Positions 37,416 through 45,059 of a DNA stretch of 64,000 nucleotides are shown here, piece after piece. Each line of letters begins with the position of its first letter. The stretch's first letter is position 1. The position numbers and the translations under genes were made by a program. The stretch comes from Bacteroidales bacterium. Lineage in GTDB: Bacteria > Bacteroidota > Bacteroidia > Bacteroidales > UBA932. The stretch spans positions 24,630 through 88,629 of the forward strand of contig JAFZFH010000116.1 of the NCBI GenBank assembly GCA_017555965.1, given 5' to 3'. A model generated the notes under the pieces. The model saw only the letters and a list, made by a program, of their open reading frames with translations, searched no databases and was not told the DNA's origin.

Positions 37416-38279
37416 ATGGATAACAGAGGATTCTATCATGTGTGTACGGACGGCACTGTCTTGCCGTGGATGTTTCAAGATGTCGATGATTTCATCGCAG
37501 GAGTTAATCGTATCGGGATTTGTAAAGTTATTTCTGAGGTTGATGTGTGGGCATACACACTAATGGATAATCACGTCCATTTTCTGCTTTATGGCTACAG
37601 GGCCATGTGTAAGAAGTTTATAGATAAGTATAAGCTTCTTACAGGTAAATGGATATCTCATAAATATGATCAGCCTAAACATATTAAGGACGTGCCTGCT
37701 TCTATCATACCATTGAAGACTGAGGAAGATGTTCTTGAGACAATAGCATATATCGATCGAAACGCAATTGTTGCCGGTTTTAGAAGATTGCCCTCTGAAT
37801 ATCCGTGGTCATCGTCGCAAATGCTGTTCAGAGAAAAGAGATCTTGTGAAGAAAGACGCCTGGGAGCGTTTTCCAGAAATCAACTGCGCAGTGTTTTGAA
37901 GACAAGGGTCATTCTCCCGGATCATTGGGCAGTGGATGAACGTGGTATGTTGAACCCGGAGTACTTCATCGAATGGCAGAAGGTGGAGGAACTTTTCAAG
38001 ACACCTGTAAGATATGTCTATTTTGTAAGCAAGAAACTTGAGGGTAAAATAGATTTAGCGATCTCCAATGGACAAAAGACATTCATTGCAGATAAGGATC
38101 TTAGGTTGATTACTAAAGGCTTGGCTCTCAAAATGTTTTCTACAGAAGACGTTAGAAGACTGGATGTTAAATCCCGACTTGTTCTGGCGAAAATCCTTAG
38201 AAGAGATTATGCCTCATACCCAAAACAGATCGCCAGAATGCTTTATCTTAATGCTGAAGTCCTTGATGGTTTCATTTGA
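37416..38279 (+). CDS. REP-associated tyrosine transposase (RAYT, Y1/IS200-like HUH)
   Basis: The 287-residue protein has the HUH motif in MDNHVHFLLYG (His53, His55) and a downstream AYIDRNAIVAGFRRLPSEYP segment in which Tyr112 is the likely catalytic tyrosine. YPWSSS follows, as in RAYTs. The ~150 C-terminal residues extend beyond a minimal TnpA core and end in SYPKQIARMLYLNAEVLDGF, which looks helix-turn-helix-like. RAYTs nick single-stranded hairpins; two 132-bp elements flank this gene. ATG 37416 follows a GAGGAG ribosome-binding site. No terminal repeats of a classical IS are seen. Confidence 0.88.
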   Translation: MDNRGFYHVCTDGTVLPWMFQDVDDFIAGVNRIGICKVISEVDVWAYTLMDNHVHFLLYGYRAMCKKFIDKYKLLTGKWISHKYDQPKHIKDVPASIIPLKTEEDVLETIAYIDRNAIVAGFRRLPSEYPWSSSQMLFREKRSCEERRLGAFSRNQLRSVLKTRVILPDHWAVDERGMLNPEYFIEWQKVEELFKTPVRYVYFVSKKLEGKIDLAISNGQKTFIADKDLRLITKGLALKMFSTEDVRRLDVKSRLVLAKILRRDYASYPKQIARMLYLNAEVLDGFI

Positions 38280-38285
38280 TTCAGT

Positions 38286-38417
38286 ACGTTGAGCGACCAT
38301 TTCGTCAATAGGAACATTGTAGAACACATATATCCGCTCAACGGCATGTTTTTCCTGCCGTTGAGCGGATATGGTGTTATTTGACGGGCATCGAGGAGAT
38401 GTTGTCTCGCTCAATGG
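38286..38417 (+). repeat. 132-bp four-arm palindromic element, copy 3 (REP-like)
   Basis: Arms ACGTTGAGCG (38286-38295), CGCTCAACGG (38335-38344), CCGTTGAGCG (38358-38367) and CGCTCAATGG (38408-38417) are spaced 39, 13 and 40 nt apart. The central hairpin extends to a perfect 17-bp stem (38330-38346 with 38356-38372) and a 9-nt T-rich loop. It begins 6 nt after the RAYT stop and ends 7 nt before the convergent galE stop. Confidence 0.88.
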
Positions 38418-38424
38418 ACTGGAT

Positions 38425-39462
38425 TTATTTTTCCGCCAGATTTTTTTCCCAGGCCCATGCTGATGCCAGGGTCTCTTCGATGGAGCGTTCTGCTTTCCAT
38501 CCGAGTTCTTCGTTCGCCAAGGTGGTGTCTGCCCATATTGCTACTACGTCTCCCGGACGTCGAGGGGCGATCTTATAGTTCAGTTTCAGGTTGTTCACCT
38601 TTTCAAATGCGTCGACGAGTTCCTGAACTGACAGCGGTTTGCCGGTTCCTATATTGAAGATCTCGTAATCTTCCTTCATTTTGCCGTCAAGCATTCTTGA
38701 TACGGCTGCAACATGTGCCTTTGCAAGATCAACTACATCTATGTAGTCACGAAGACATGTTCCGTCTTTGGTGTTATAATCGTTTCCGAATATGCTGAGG
38801 CACTCTCGTTTTCCGATGGCGGTCTGTGTGATGAAAGGCACGAGGTTGTTGGGAACACCGCGAGGGAGCTCGCCGATGAGTGCGGACGGGTGGGCACCGA
38901 TTGGGTTGAAATAACGGAGGGAGATTCCTTTTACAGGTTCATCTGATCCCGATGTCGCGAAAACGACATCGCGGAGAATGTCTTCGCACATCTGCTTGGT
39001 ATTTCCATATGGGGATGTCGACGGTAGGCGAGGGGTCTGCTCTGTTACAGGGAGGTTTTCGGTTTCGCCGTATACTGTAGCCGATGACGAGAACAGTATG
39101 TTGCATCCTCCGTGGTTCTTTGCCGCTTCAAGTATGTTGAGGAAAGATACCAGGTTGTTTCTGTAGTACATGATAGGCTGTGCCACAGACTCTCCGACAG
39201 CCTTGAATGCTGCGAAGTGAATCACTGCATCGATGTTCTGTTCGTCGAACAGCTTGTTTACAGCTCCGAAGTCGCAGCAGTCGATCTCATAGAAAGGTAT
39301 GTCGTCCCTTCCTGTGATCTTCTTGACGCCTTCGAAACATGTGAGGTCGCAGTTGGACATGTTGTCTGCAACTATAACCTCATATCCTGCAGCGATGAGC
39401 TCTACTGTCACGTGGCTGCCGATATATCCTGCACCTCCTGAAACAAGTACTTTCTTTGCCAT
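38425..39462 (-). CDS. galE: UDP-glucose 4-epimerase
   Basis: The 345-residue cytosolic extended SDR interconverts UDP-glucose and UDP-galactose. The NAD-binding GGAGYIGSH is at residues 9-17, and the catalytic YGNTKQ provides Tyr and Lys (YxxxK), followed by LRYFNPIGAHPS. I used ATG 39462 (MAKKVLVSGG); upstream in-frame ATGs at 39471 and 39489 are possible. A minus-strand TATCTTTG box lies at 39487-39494. The gene is convergent with the transposase. Confidence 0.96.
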   Translation of the reverse strand: MAKKVLVSGGAGYIGSHVTVELIAAGYEVIVADNMSNCDLTCFEGVKKITGRDDIPFYEIDCCDFGAVNKLFDEQNIDAVIHFAAFKAVGESVAQPIMYYRNNLVSFLNILEAAKNHGGCNILFSSSATVYGETENLPVTEQTPRLPSTSPYGNTKQMCEDILRDVVFATSGSDEPVKGISLRYFNPIGAHPSALIGELPRGVPNNLVPFITQTAIGKRECLSIFGNDYNTKDGTCLRDYIDVVDLAKAHVAAVSRMLDGKMKEDYEIFNIGTGKPLSVQELVDAFEKVNNLKLNYKIAPRRPGDVVAIWADTTLANEELGWKAERSIEETLASAWAWEKNLAEK

Positions 39463-39559
39463 ATTCGTCATAATAGTGATATCGTACAAAGATATGGATT
39501 TATTCCTTAATCCTTTCCGGAAAAATTACTAATTTTGTCATGTATAAGGCGTTGAGATT

Positions 39560-41044
39560 ATGATGAAAAAGATAGTATTTCTGATATTGATGGCTCTTGC
39601 AGCGGTTTCTGTGCAGGCACAGCAGGCAGGAGGGAGTCTTCATGATAAAGTAGCATCCATTGCTGCAGATCCTGCATTTGCCGAGGCAGTCGTGGGAATA
39701 TGTGTCAGGACAGCAGATGGAGAGACTCTTGTTGACATCAATGCGGGGACGATGATGCTTCCGGCATCCAATATGAAGCTTATAAGTACAGGTGCGGCTC
39801 TTCATTCTCTAGGGCCTGACTGGCAGTTTGAGACAAGTCTGGGATACTGCGGAACCATTGAGGACGGAACCTTGTATGGTGACCTGTATATAATCGGAGG
39901 TGGTGATCCTACTCTTGGATCGAAAGATTCGATTGCAGTGAATCTTGACTGGACATTCGCTCAGTGGGAAGCAATTGTGCGTGCTGCGGGGATAAAGAAG
40001 ATCGAGGGCCGTATCATTGGGGATGGAAGATGGATGGACGGTATGGCAGAGGAGCCTACATGGCTTCTTGAGGACGTAGGTACATATTATGGTGCGGGAA
40101 CTACAGGTCTTATGTTTTATGAGAACATGCAGTCCTTTTCTGTGTCAGCCGGCGCTCAGGTAGGCGATCCTGTGAAAATAAGTCCTTATTATCCAGATGC
40201 ACCATGGATGGAGTTCAGATATGATTGTACGACAGGACAGAAGGGGACAGGTGACCTCCTTTATATGTATGCGAGCGATCTTGCTCCGGTTGCAGCAATC
40301 AGGGGTACGTTCGGAGTGGACAGGGCGGCAAAGAGACTGGACTGTGCAAACAAGTTTCCTGAATATACCTGCGCGCATTATTTTTATAACTACTTGCAGA
40401 AGAATGGTATAGCTTGTTCTGCAGGACCGTCGGATACCAGGCTGAAGGCTGGTGTCGAGCTCCAGGACGCCTCGTCGCTCACGCTCCTCGGCTCCACATT
40501 CTCTCCGACGCTGGACCGTATTGCCTTCGAGACAAACCATGCAAGCAACAATGTCTTTGCAGAAACCTTGTTCAGGACTCTCGGAAAGGAACTTCGCCAG
40601 AGTGCAAGTTACGATTCTTCTTATGTGGCGCTCAATGATGTGCTGAAGATTCTTGCTGTTGACTCTTCCCGTGGAGCGCATATCCAGGACGGAAGCGGAC
40701 TTTCAAGACAGAATTATGTTTCCGCAGACTTCATGTGCCGTTTTCTGGATGCGATGATGGAGTCTCCGGCGTACGAGGCCTATCTTCGCAGTCTGCCATC
40801 GCCGGGAGGAAACGGAACGTTGCAATACAATATGAACGGTCATCCTTTTGCTCTAAGAACCAGGATCAAGGCAAAGAGCGGATCGATGAACGGAGTAAGG
40901 TGTTACAGCGGATATGTTCTTCCGTCCGATCCTTCCGGTCAGACGATTGTCTTTTCCATCATGACCAACAACTGTACGTCACCGACGTGGAAGGTGCGTC
41001 CGCTGCTGGATAAGATAATGGCGGCACTTGCTTCGGCATATTAA
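39560..41044 (+). CDS. dacB: D-alanyl-D-alanine carboxypeptidase/endopeptidase (PBP4 family)
   Basis: The 494-residue exported S13 serine peptidase has a signal peptide (MMKKIVFLILMALAAVSVQA), catalytic SxxK in PASNMKLISTGAAL (serine near residue 73), SxN in NHASNNVFAET, and KSG in AKSGSMNGVRCYSGY. It trims or opens peptidoglycan cross-links in the periplasm. A TAATTTTG -7-like box lies at 39530-39537. A terminator follows the gene. Confidence 0.96.
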   Translation: MMKKIVFLILMALAAVSVQAQQAGGSLHDKVASIAADPAFAEAVVGICVRTADGETLVDINAGTMMLPASNMKLISTGAALHSLGPDWQFETSLGYCGTIEDGTLYGDLYIIGGGDPTLGSKDSIAVNLDWTFAQWEAIVRAAGIKKIEGRIIGDGRWMDGMAEEPTWLLEDVGTYYGAGTTGLMFYENMQSFSVSAGAQVGDPVKISPYYPDAPWMEFRYDCTTGQKGTGDLLYMYASDLAPVAAIRGTFGVDRAAKRLDCANKFPEYTCAHYFYNYLQKNGIACSAGPSDTRLKAGVELQDASSLTLLGSTFSPTLDRIAFETNHASNNVFAETLFRTLGKELRQSASYDSSYVALNDVLKILAVDSSRGAHIQDGSGLSRQNYVSADFMCRFLDAMMESPAYEAYLRSLPSPGGNGTLQYNMNGHPFALRTRIKAKSGSMNGVRCYSGYVLPSDPSGQTIVFSIMTNNCTSPTWKVRPLLDKIMAALASAY

Positions 41045-41050
41045 AACGAA

Positions 41051-41085
41051 ACAGTCCGGTACCTTGCGGTATCGGACTGTCTTTT
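41051..41085 (+). terminator. Terminator after dacB
   Basis: ACAGTCCGGTACC-ttgc-GGTATCGGACTGT (one mismatched pair) is followed by cTTTTT. It lies between the convergent dacB and small unknown genes. Confidence 0.85.
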
Positions 41086-41102
41086 TCTTTGAGTTCGGGA
41101 GA

Positions 41103-41378
41103 TTACGCCTCCTTTGAAACTACTGAGCTAAGTTTCTCGCAAAGTTCGTCAAGCTTCTCGAACATCTCCTTTGTGAGACCGTTGTAGTAAGCTTTCTTGT
41201 TTCCTTCTGCGTGGCTTGCTCTACTCTTGAGGTCGTTGTAAAGCTCTACAGCCTCATCAATTATCTCTACGATTTCGTCAGCATCCTTGTGTGGGTTCAA
41301 CGCTACGAAGAGTGCGCAGTCGTCAATGAATTCTGCGACGAAAAACTCGATGTCTTTCTTGAAAACTCTAAGGTTCAT
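41103..41378 (-). CDS. Small conserved protein of unknown function
   Basis: A 91-residue, largely helical, acidic protein that starts MNLRVFKKDIEFFVAEFIDD and ends in KLDELCEKLSSVVSKEA. It has heptad-like patterning and no recognisable domain or catalytic motif. Coding bias resembles its neighbours, and a related small protein is familiar from other Bacteroidales. It is separated from miaA by about 80 nt. I cannot assign a function; a small cytosolic helical-bundle protein is all that can be said. Confidence 0.7.
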   Translation of the reverse strand: MNLRVFKKDIEFFVAEFIDDCALFVALNPHKDADEIVEIIDEAVELYNDLKSRASHAEGNKKAYYNGLTKEMFEKLDELCEKLSSVVSKEA

Positions 41379-41456
41379 AGTAAATACGTATTAAAATTGT
41401 TATAACGTTGACAAAGGTAGTAAAAAAATCTTCAAATACGCAAACCTGCAGAGGCC

Positions 41457-42596
41457 TTAAACTTCAGTCCAATGGATTCGGATGCCTTTGCGTTCCATTC
41501 CTCGGAACCATGTCATCTGCCTCTTTGCGAACTGGTGGATGGCTGTCGAGAGCTGGGTGCGCATTTCTTCGAGGGTGAGTTCTCCGATCACGTGCTGTGT
41601 AACGAATTTGTATTCAAGACCATAGTATATGAGGTCTTCTGCCGGGATCGGTCCATGGCCTGCCGGTAGTGCCGGATGTGTGCCGTCGACAAGGCTTCGT
41701 ATCTCTTCGACCATTCCTTCTTCGATTCGGGCGTCGAGTCTTCGGTCAATGCGGGCATTGCGCTCGTCGCGGGTCACGAGTGTGCCTATGTAATATGTGT
41801 TCTTCGGAAGGAAGGATGTGCGTACTACGGGATGTTCGGCTTCGTAGATGGCTATTTCCAGGGCACGGATCAGGCGCTTGCGGGTGTCGTAGTCGGTGTT
41901 GTTGTGGAGCGGCTTGAGGGATGCGAGCTGTGCGATGAGTTCTTCGTCGGACTTCTGTTCAAGTTCTGCTCTCAGCTGAGGATTCGCAGGGACTTCGGGC
42001 AGCGAGTATCCGCATGTTGCTGCTTCGATGTAAAGTCCGCTTCCGCCGCACAGAATAGGGATTCCGCCTCTGTCGACAATGTCCTTATAAGCCTTTTCGA
42101 AGTCGCGCTGGTATTCGAAGATGTTGTATTTTTCTCCGGCGTCGACAATGTCCATAAGGTGGTACGGAATCTCTTCGTATTCCGAGAGGTCCTTGCCGGT
42201 ACCTATGTCCATGCCTCGGTATACCTGTCTGGAATCAGCTGAAATGATCTCTGCTCCGGCAGGTGTGCTTCCATCACGGAGACCCTCGTCGCCCGGACGT
42301 TCGCTTCGCTCACCCCACCACTGCGCTTCGCTTGTGGTCCCCCCGCTTCCGTGCCGCGGGTGGCACAGTCCTTGGCGACAAGAGTCTCCGTGATGGCCGA
42401 TACCATGAAGCATAGCGTTGATCTGGCGGGCGAGCTGGACTGCGTAGCGGGTCTTTCCTGATGCGGTGGGGCCCAGGACGCAGATGAGGTCGATTTCTCC
42501 GGCGAGATATTTGTCAAGCAGTTCCCTGACGTTTATTTCCTCTGCGGGAGGAAGTTCCGCCATCGGAGGAATGGGGGTAAACGGTTTCTTTGCCAT
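41457..42596 (-). CDS. miaA: tRNA dimethylallyltransferase with a 54-residue in-frame insertion
   Basis: The 379-residue enzyme transfers dimethylallyl to A37 of UNN-decoding tRNAs. P-loop GPTASGKT (42-49), EIISADSRQVYRGMDIGTGK (116-135), PILCGGSGLYIEA and the C-terminal QFAKRQMTWFRG are present. In other MiaA proteins the P-loop helix (ARQINA) runs directly into EIISADSRQ. Here residues 62-115 interrupt it, encoded by the palindromic element at 42252-42413. The frame stays open. A ~33-residue N-terminal extension is also present. Whether the protein is active is unknown; a second MiaA is encoded at 55.3 kb. Confidence 0.92.
   Translation of the reverse strand: MAKKPFTPIPPMAELPPAEEINVRELLDKYLAGEIDLICVLGPTASGKTRYAVQLARQINAMLHGIGHHGDSCRQGLCHPRHGSGGTTSEAQWWGERSERPGDEGLRDGSTPAGAEIISADSRQVYRGMDIGTGKDLSEYEEIPYHLMDIVDAGEKYNIFEYQRDFEKAYKDIVDRGGIPILCGGSGLYIEAATCGYSLPEVPANPQLRAELEQKSDEELIAQLASLKPLHNNTDYDTRKRLIRALEIAIYEAEHPVVRTSFLPKNTYYIGTLVTRDERNARIDRRLDARIEEGMVEEIRSLVDGTHPALPAGHGPIPAEDLIYYGLEYKFVTQHVIGELTLEEMRTQLSTAIHQFAKRQMTWFRGMERKGIRIHWTEV
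42252..42413 (-). repeat. In-frame palindromic element inside miaA
   Basis: The 162-nt segment absent from ordinary miaA genes contains 23-bp terminal inverted repeats (42271-42293 and 42374-42396, 21 of 23 bases complementary). The repeats enclose inner hairpins (GTGCC/GGCAC and ACCAC/GTGGT) and GCTTCGCT-type repeats. Its length is a multiple of three. It resembles Rickettsia palindromic elements in position and behaviour, not in sequence. No convincing target duplication is visible. Confidence 0.8.
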
Positions 42597-42623
42597 AATT
42601 GTGCAAAGATAGGTAAAAAGAAG

Positions 42624-42631
42624 TATCTTTG
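42624..42631 (+). promoter_or_regulatory. -7 box of the smpB promoter
   Basis: TATCTTTG matches TAnnTTTG; a TTG at 42599-42601 lies 22 nt upstream as a possible -33 element. The smpB start is 21 nt downstream. The box lies between the divergent miaA and smpB genes. Confidence 0.55.
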
Positions 42632-42652
42632 CATCTCACAAATTTGAAGAAT

Positions 42653-43102
42653 ATGCCGAAAGCAAAAAGCAGTGTAGAGATCAAGAACAGGAGGGCGTCG
42701 TTTGACTATGAGTTCATCGAGACCTTCCAGGCGGGTATTGTGCTGACCGGTACGGAGATCAAGTCCATCAGAGCCGGCAAGGCTTCGCTGGTGGATACGT
42801 TCTGTTATTTCAACAGCAACGAACTATATGTGAAGAACATGCATATTGCGGAATACTGGTGGGGAAGCTGGGGAAAGCATGATCCGCGTCGTGACCGCAA
42901 GCTCCTTCTCAGCCGTAAGGAACTGAACAAGCTCCAGAGAGCAGTCAAGGAAAAAGGACTTACAATAGTCGGAGTCAAGCTGTATATCGCCGATAACGGC
43001 TATGCAAAGATCCTCATCGCTCTTGCACGTGGTAAGAAGGAATACGACAAGCGTGCTTCGATCAAGGAGAAAGACCTCCGCAGAGAGATGGACAGAATGT
43101 AA
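42653..43102 (+). CDS. smpB: SsrA-binding protein
   Basis: The 149-residue protein binds tmRNA and brings it to stalled ribosomes in trans-translation. [35 protein letters not shown], and the C-terminal [15 protein letters not shown] tail are diagnostic. ATG 42653 ([12 protein letters not shown]) is the usual start. It is followed by a long hairpin and the convergent metK gene. Confidence 0.97.
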   Translation: MPKAKSSVEIKNRRASFDYEFIETFQAGIVLTGTEIKSIRAGKASLVDTFCYFNSNELYVKNMHIAEYWWGSWGKHDPRRDRKLLLSRKELNKLQRAVKEKGLTIVGVKLYIADNGYAKILIALARGKKEYDKRASIKEKDLRREMDRM

Positions 43103-43115
43103 GTATCCGCATATT

Positions 43116-43190
43116 AAGACACCAACCCCATCATTCCGCTTCGCAGAAATTCAGGTAAATGCTGCGCTGGAATGATGGGGCTGGTGTCTT
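43116..43190. repeat. Long hairpin between smpB and metK, with the repeated loop sequence
   Basis: Arms 43116-43137 and 43169-43190 pair over 22 bp with one mismatch and enclose a 31-nt loop. The loop matches the loop of the hairpin at 26864-26944 at 26 of 31 positions, while the arms of the two hairpins are unrelated. It probably terminates both convergent genes. Confidence 0.8.
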
Positions 43191-43203
43191 TATAAGAGAA
43201 CTG

Positions 43204-44523
43204 TTACAGTTCGAATGCTTCCTTGATCATGTCTACAGAGTCGAGGAGCTCCCATCCGAAGAACTGGACATACTCCTGAGTTTTTACACCGTTGCGGACC
43301 ATTGTCACACACTCCTTGTATGGAGTACGTCCTACGTGTCCGTAAGATGCAGTAGGCTCATAGATAGGCTTCTTGAGACCGAACTTCTCGATGATCTTTG
43401 CAGGGCGAAGGTCGAAGATCTCCTCAATCTTCTTTGCGATCTCTCCGTCGCTCAAGCCATTTGCTGCTGTTCCATAAGTGTTTACGAAGATGCTCAATGG
43501 ACGAGCTACTCCGATTGCATATGAAACCTGAACGAGCATCTCGCGAGCTACTCCTGCAGCTACCATGTTCTTTGCAATGTATCTTGCTGCATATGCTGCT
43601 GAACGGTCGACCTTTGAAGGGTCCTTTCCTGAGAATGCTCCACCACCGTGTGCGCCCTTTCCGCCGTATGTGTCTACGATGATCTTACGTCCTGTAAGAC
43701 CAGTGTCGCCGTGAGGACCTCCGATCACGAACTTTCCTGTAGGGTTCACGTGGAGAATGTAGTCTCCCTTGAAGAGGGCTGCTGTCTCAGGTGCGAGAGT
43801 CTCTACGAGCATAGGGATGAGGATGTTCTGTACGTCCTGACGGATCTTCTTCTGCATTTCCTCGTCAACACGCTTCTGTCCGAACTGTGCACAGCCGTCA
43901 GCGTAGCTCATGTTTCCGAGAGTTGCAGATGTGAACTCATCGTGCTGAGTAGAGATTACGATTGTATGGATACGTACTGGCTCGTTTGTCTCGCCGTCGT
44001 ACTCGATTGTGAACTGTGACTTTGAGTCTGGGCGGAGGTATGGCATGAGCTCAGGCTGCTGCTTGCGGATCTTTGCAAGCATGAGAAGTGCCTGGTGTGC
44101 GAGTGCAAGCGGAAGTGGCATGTACTCTTCTGTGTCGCGGCATGCATAACCGAACATCATTCCCTGGTCACCTGCGCCCTGTGCATCAGCATCTTCTCCT
44201 ACGACACCGCGGTTGATGTCGACGCTCTGCTCGTGAAGTGCAGAGAGGATACCGCATGAGTTGCCGTCGAACATGTACTCTGCCTTGTCGTAACCGATCT
44301 TGTTGATTACTCGGCGTACTGTCTTAGGGATGTCTACGTAAGCGTCCTCTGAGCGGACCTCACCACCTACAACTACGAGTCCTGTGCTGCAGAATGTTTC
44401 GCAAGCTACCTTTGCCTCTGGGTCCTGACGGAGGAATTCGTCGAGGATTGCGTCTGAGATCTGGTCAGACACCTTGTCTGGATGTCCTTCAGATACTGAT
44501 TCTGATGTAAATAAGTAGTTCAT
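43204..44523 (-). CDS. metK: S-adenosylmethionine synthase
   Basis: The 439-residue cytosolic enzyme makes SAM from methionine and [22 protein letters not shown] at the N-terminus, [12 protein letters not shown] and the P-loop-like [20 protein letters not shown] are all present. The length exceeds the ~384 residues of the E. coli enzyme because of insertions typical of Bacteroidota. A long hairpin-rich leader lies upstream. Confidence 0.97.
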   Translation of the reverse strand: MNYLFTSESVSEGHPDKVSDQISDAILDEFLRQDPEAKVACETFCSTGLVVVGGEVRSEDAYVDIPKTVRRVINKIGYDKAEYMFDGNSCGILSALHEQSVDINRGVVGEDADAQGAGDQGMMFGYACRDTEEYMPLPLALAHQALLMLAKIRKQQPELMPYLRPDSKSQFTIEYDGETNEPVRIHTIVISTQHDEFTSATLGNMSYADGCAQFGQKRVDEEMQKKIRQDVQNILIPMLVETLAPETAALFKGDYILHVNPTGKFVIGGPHGDTGLTGRKIIVDTYGGKGAHGGGAFSGKDPSKVDRSAAYAARYIAKNMVAAGVAREMLVQVSYAIGVARPLSIFVNTYGTAANGLSDGEIAKKIEEIFDLRPAKIIEKFGLKKPIYEPTASYGHVGRTPYKECVTMVRNGVKTQEYVQFFGWELLDSVDMIKEAFEL

Positions 44524-44902
44524 ATCGTTTTTATGTTTTATATTTTCTTTTCATAGAAGCCCGATCAGGTCGGGCTTGACGGCCGCGGGGTCGCGAGGGC
44601 TTTAGAGAACATCCGGTGGATGTTCGTCCCGAAGCAGTAGGGCTTTAGCCCGCCGGGCTTAAGGGGCAGAGCCCCTGGCATAAAAAGTCGTCATCAGACG
44701 ACCGGCCGGGCCGGGACTTTTGTTTCAAAAGTCGGAAAGGCGCAAAGGCCGCGGGGTATTAAGGGGCAGAGCCCCTGGCATAAAAAACAAGCCCCACAGA
44801 AATGCGGAGCCGTCACAAAAACACAAAACATAGATGATATTTTAGCATTTTTTAACGTGGTTGCAAGCAGGCAAATCTCTCCACATATCTTATTTCGGGC
44901 GG
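44524..44902 (-). promoter_or_regulatory. Hairpin-rich metK leader / intergenic region
   Basis: Between metK and the TonB receptor gene, 536 nt lack a gene. The part proximal to metK contains AGCCCGatcaggtCGGGCT, AACATCCggtGGATGTT, GTCGTCatcaGACGAC and GACTTTTgtttcAAAAGTC hairpins. A 28-bp direct repeat occurs at 44659-44686 and 44759-44786, each copy with GGGGCAGAGCCCC. The segment is more GC-rich than its surroundings. I cannot match it to a known SAM riboswitch. It could be a leader or a repeat cluster. Confidence 0.5.
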
Positions 44903-44932
44903 CAAAGTTAGATAAAATTTTTAATATGCAAA
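44903..44932 (-). promoter_or_regulatory. Candidate metK promoter
   Basis: On the minus strand TTTG (44929-44932) and TAACTTTG (44903-44910) are spaced 18 nt. If used, the metK transcript has a leader of about 370 nt that contains all the hairpins at 44555-44790. Confidence 0.5.
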
Positions 44933-45016
44933 CATTCTTTAAAATGTTAATTGTTAAATATTTGTTTCCGCGGATTAAAAGTTTATCTAAAATTTTCTAA
45001 CGTCGTTAAAATGTAG

Positions 45017-45024
45017 TATCTTCG
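45017..45024 (+). promoter_or_regulatory. Possible -7 box of the TonB receptor gene
   Basis: TATCTTCG is one base off TAnnTTTG and lies 36 nt before the start codon. No clear -33 element accompanies it, so the call is weak. Confidence 0.35.
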
Positions 45025-45059
45025 CGGCATAAAACCTTATTATTATTATCTAAAGTGTT

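Noticed and set aside
37416-38279. Complete IS200/IS605 insertion sequence
   Set aside because: No TnpB gene and no subterminal ends of the IS200 type beyond the 132-bp elements; the length and flanking palindromes fit a RAYT better.
44555-44790. A known SAM riboswitch upstream of metK
   Set aside because: I could not match the hairpins to SAM-I, SAM-II or SAM-IV/V cores; reported only as an unexplained structured region.
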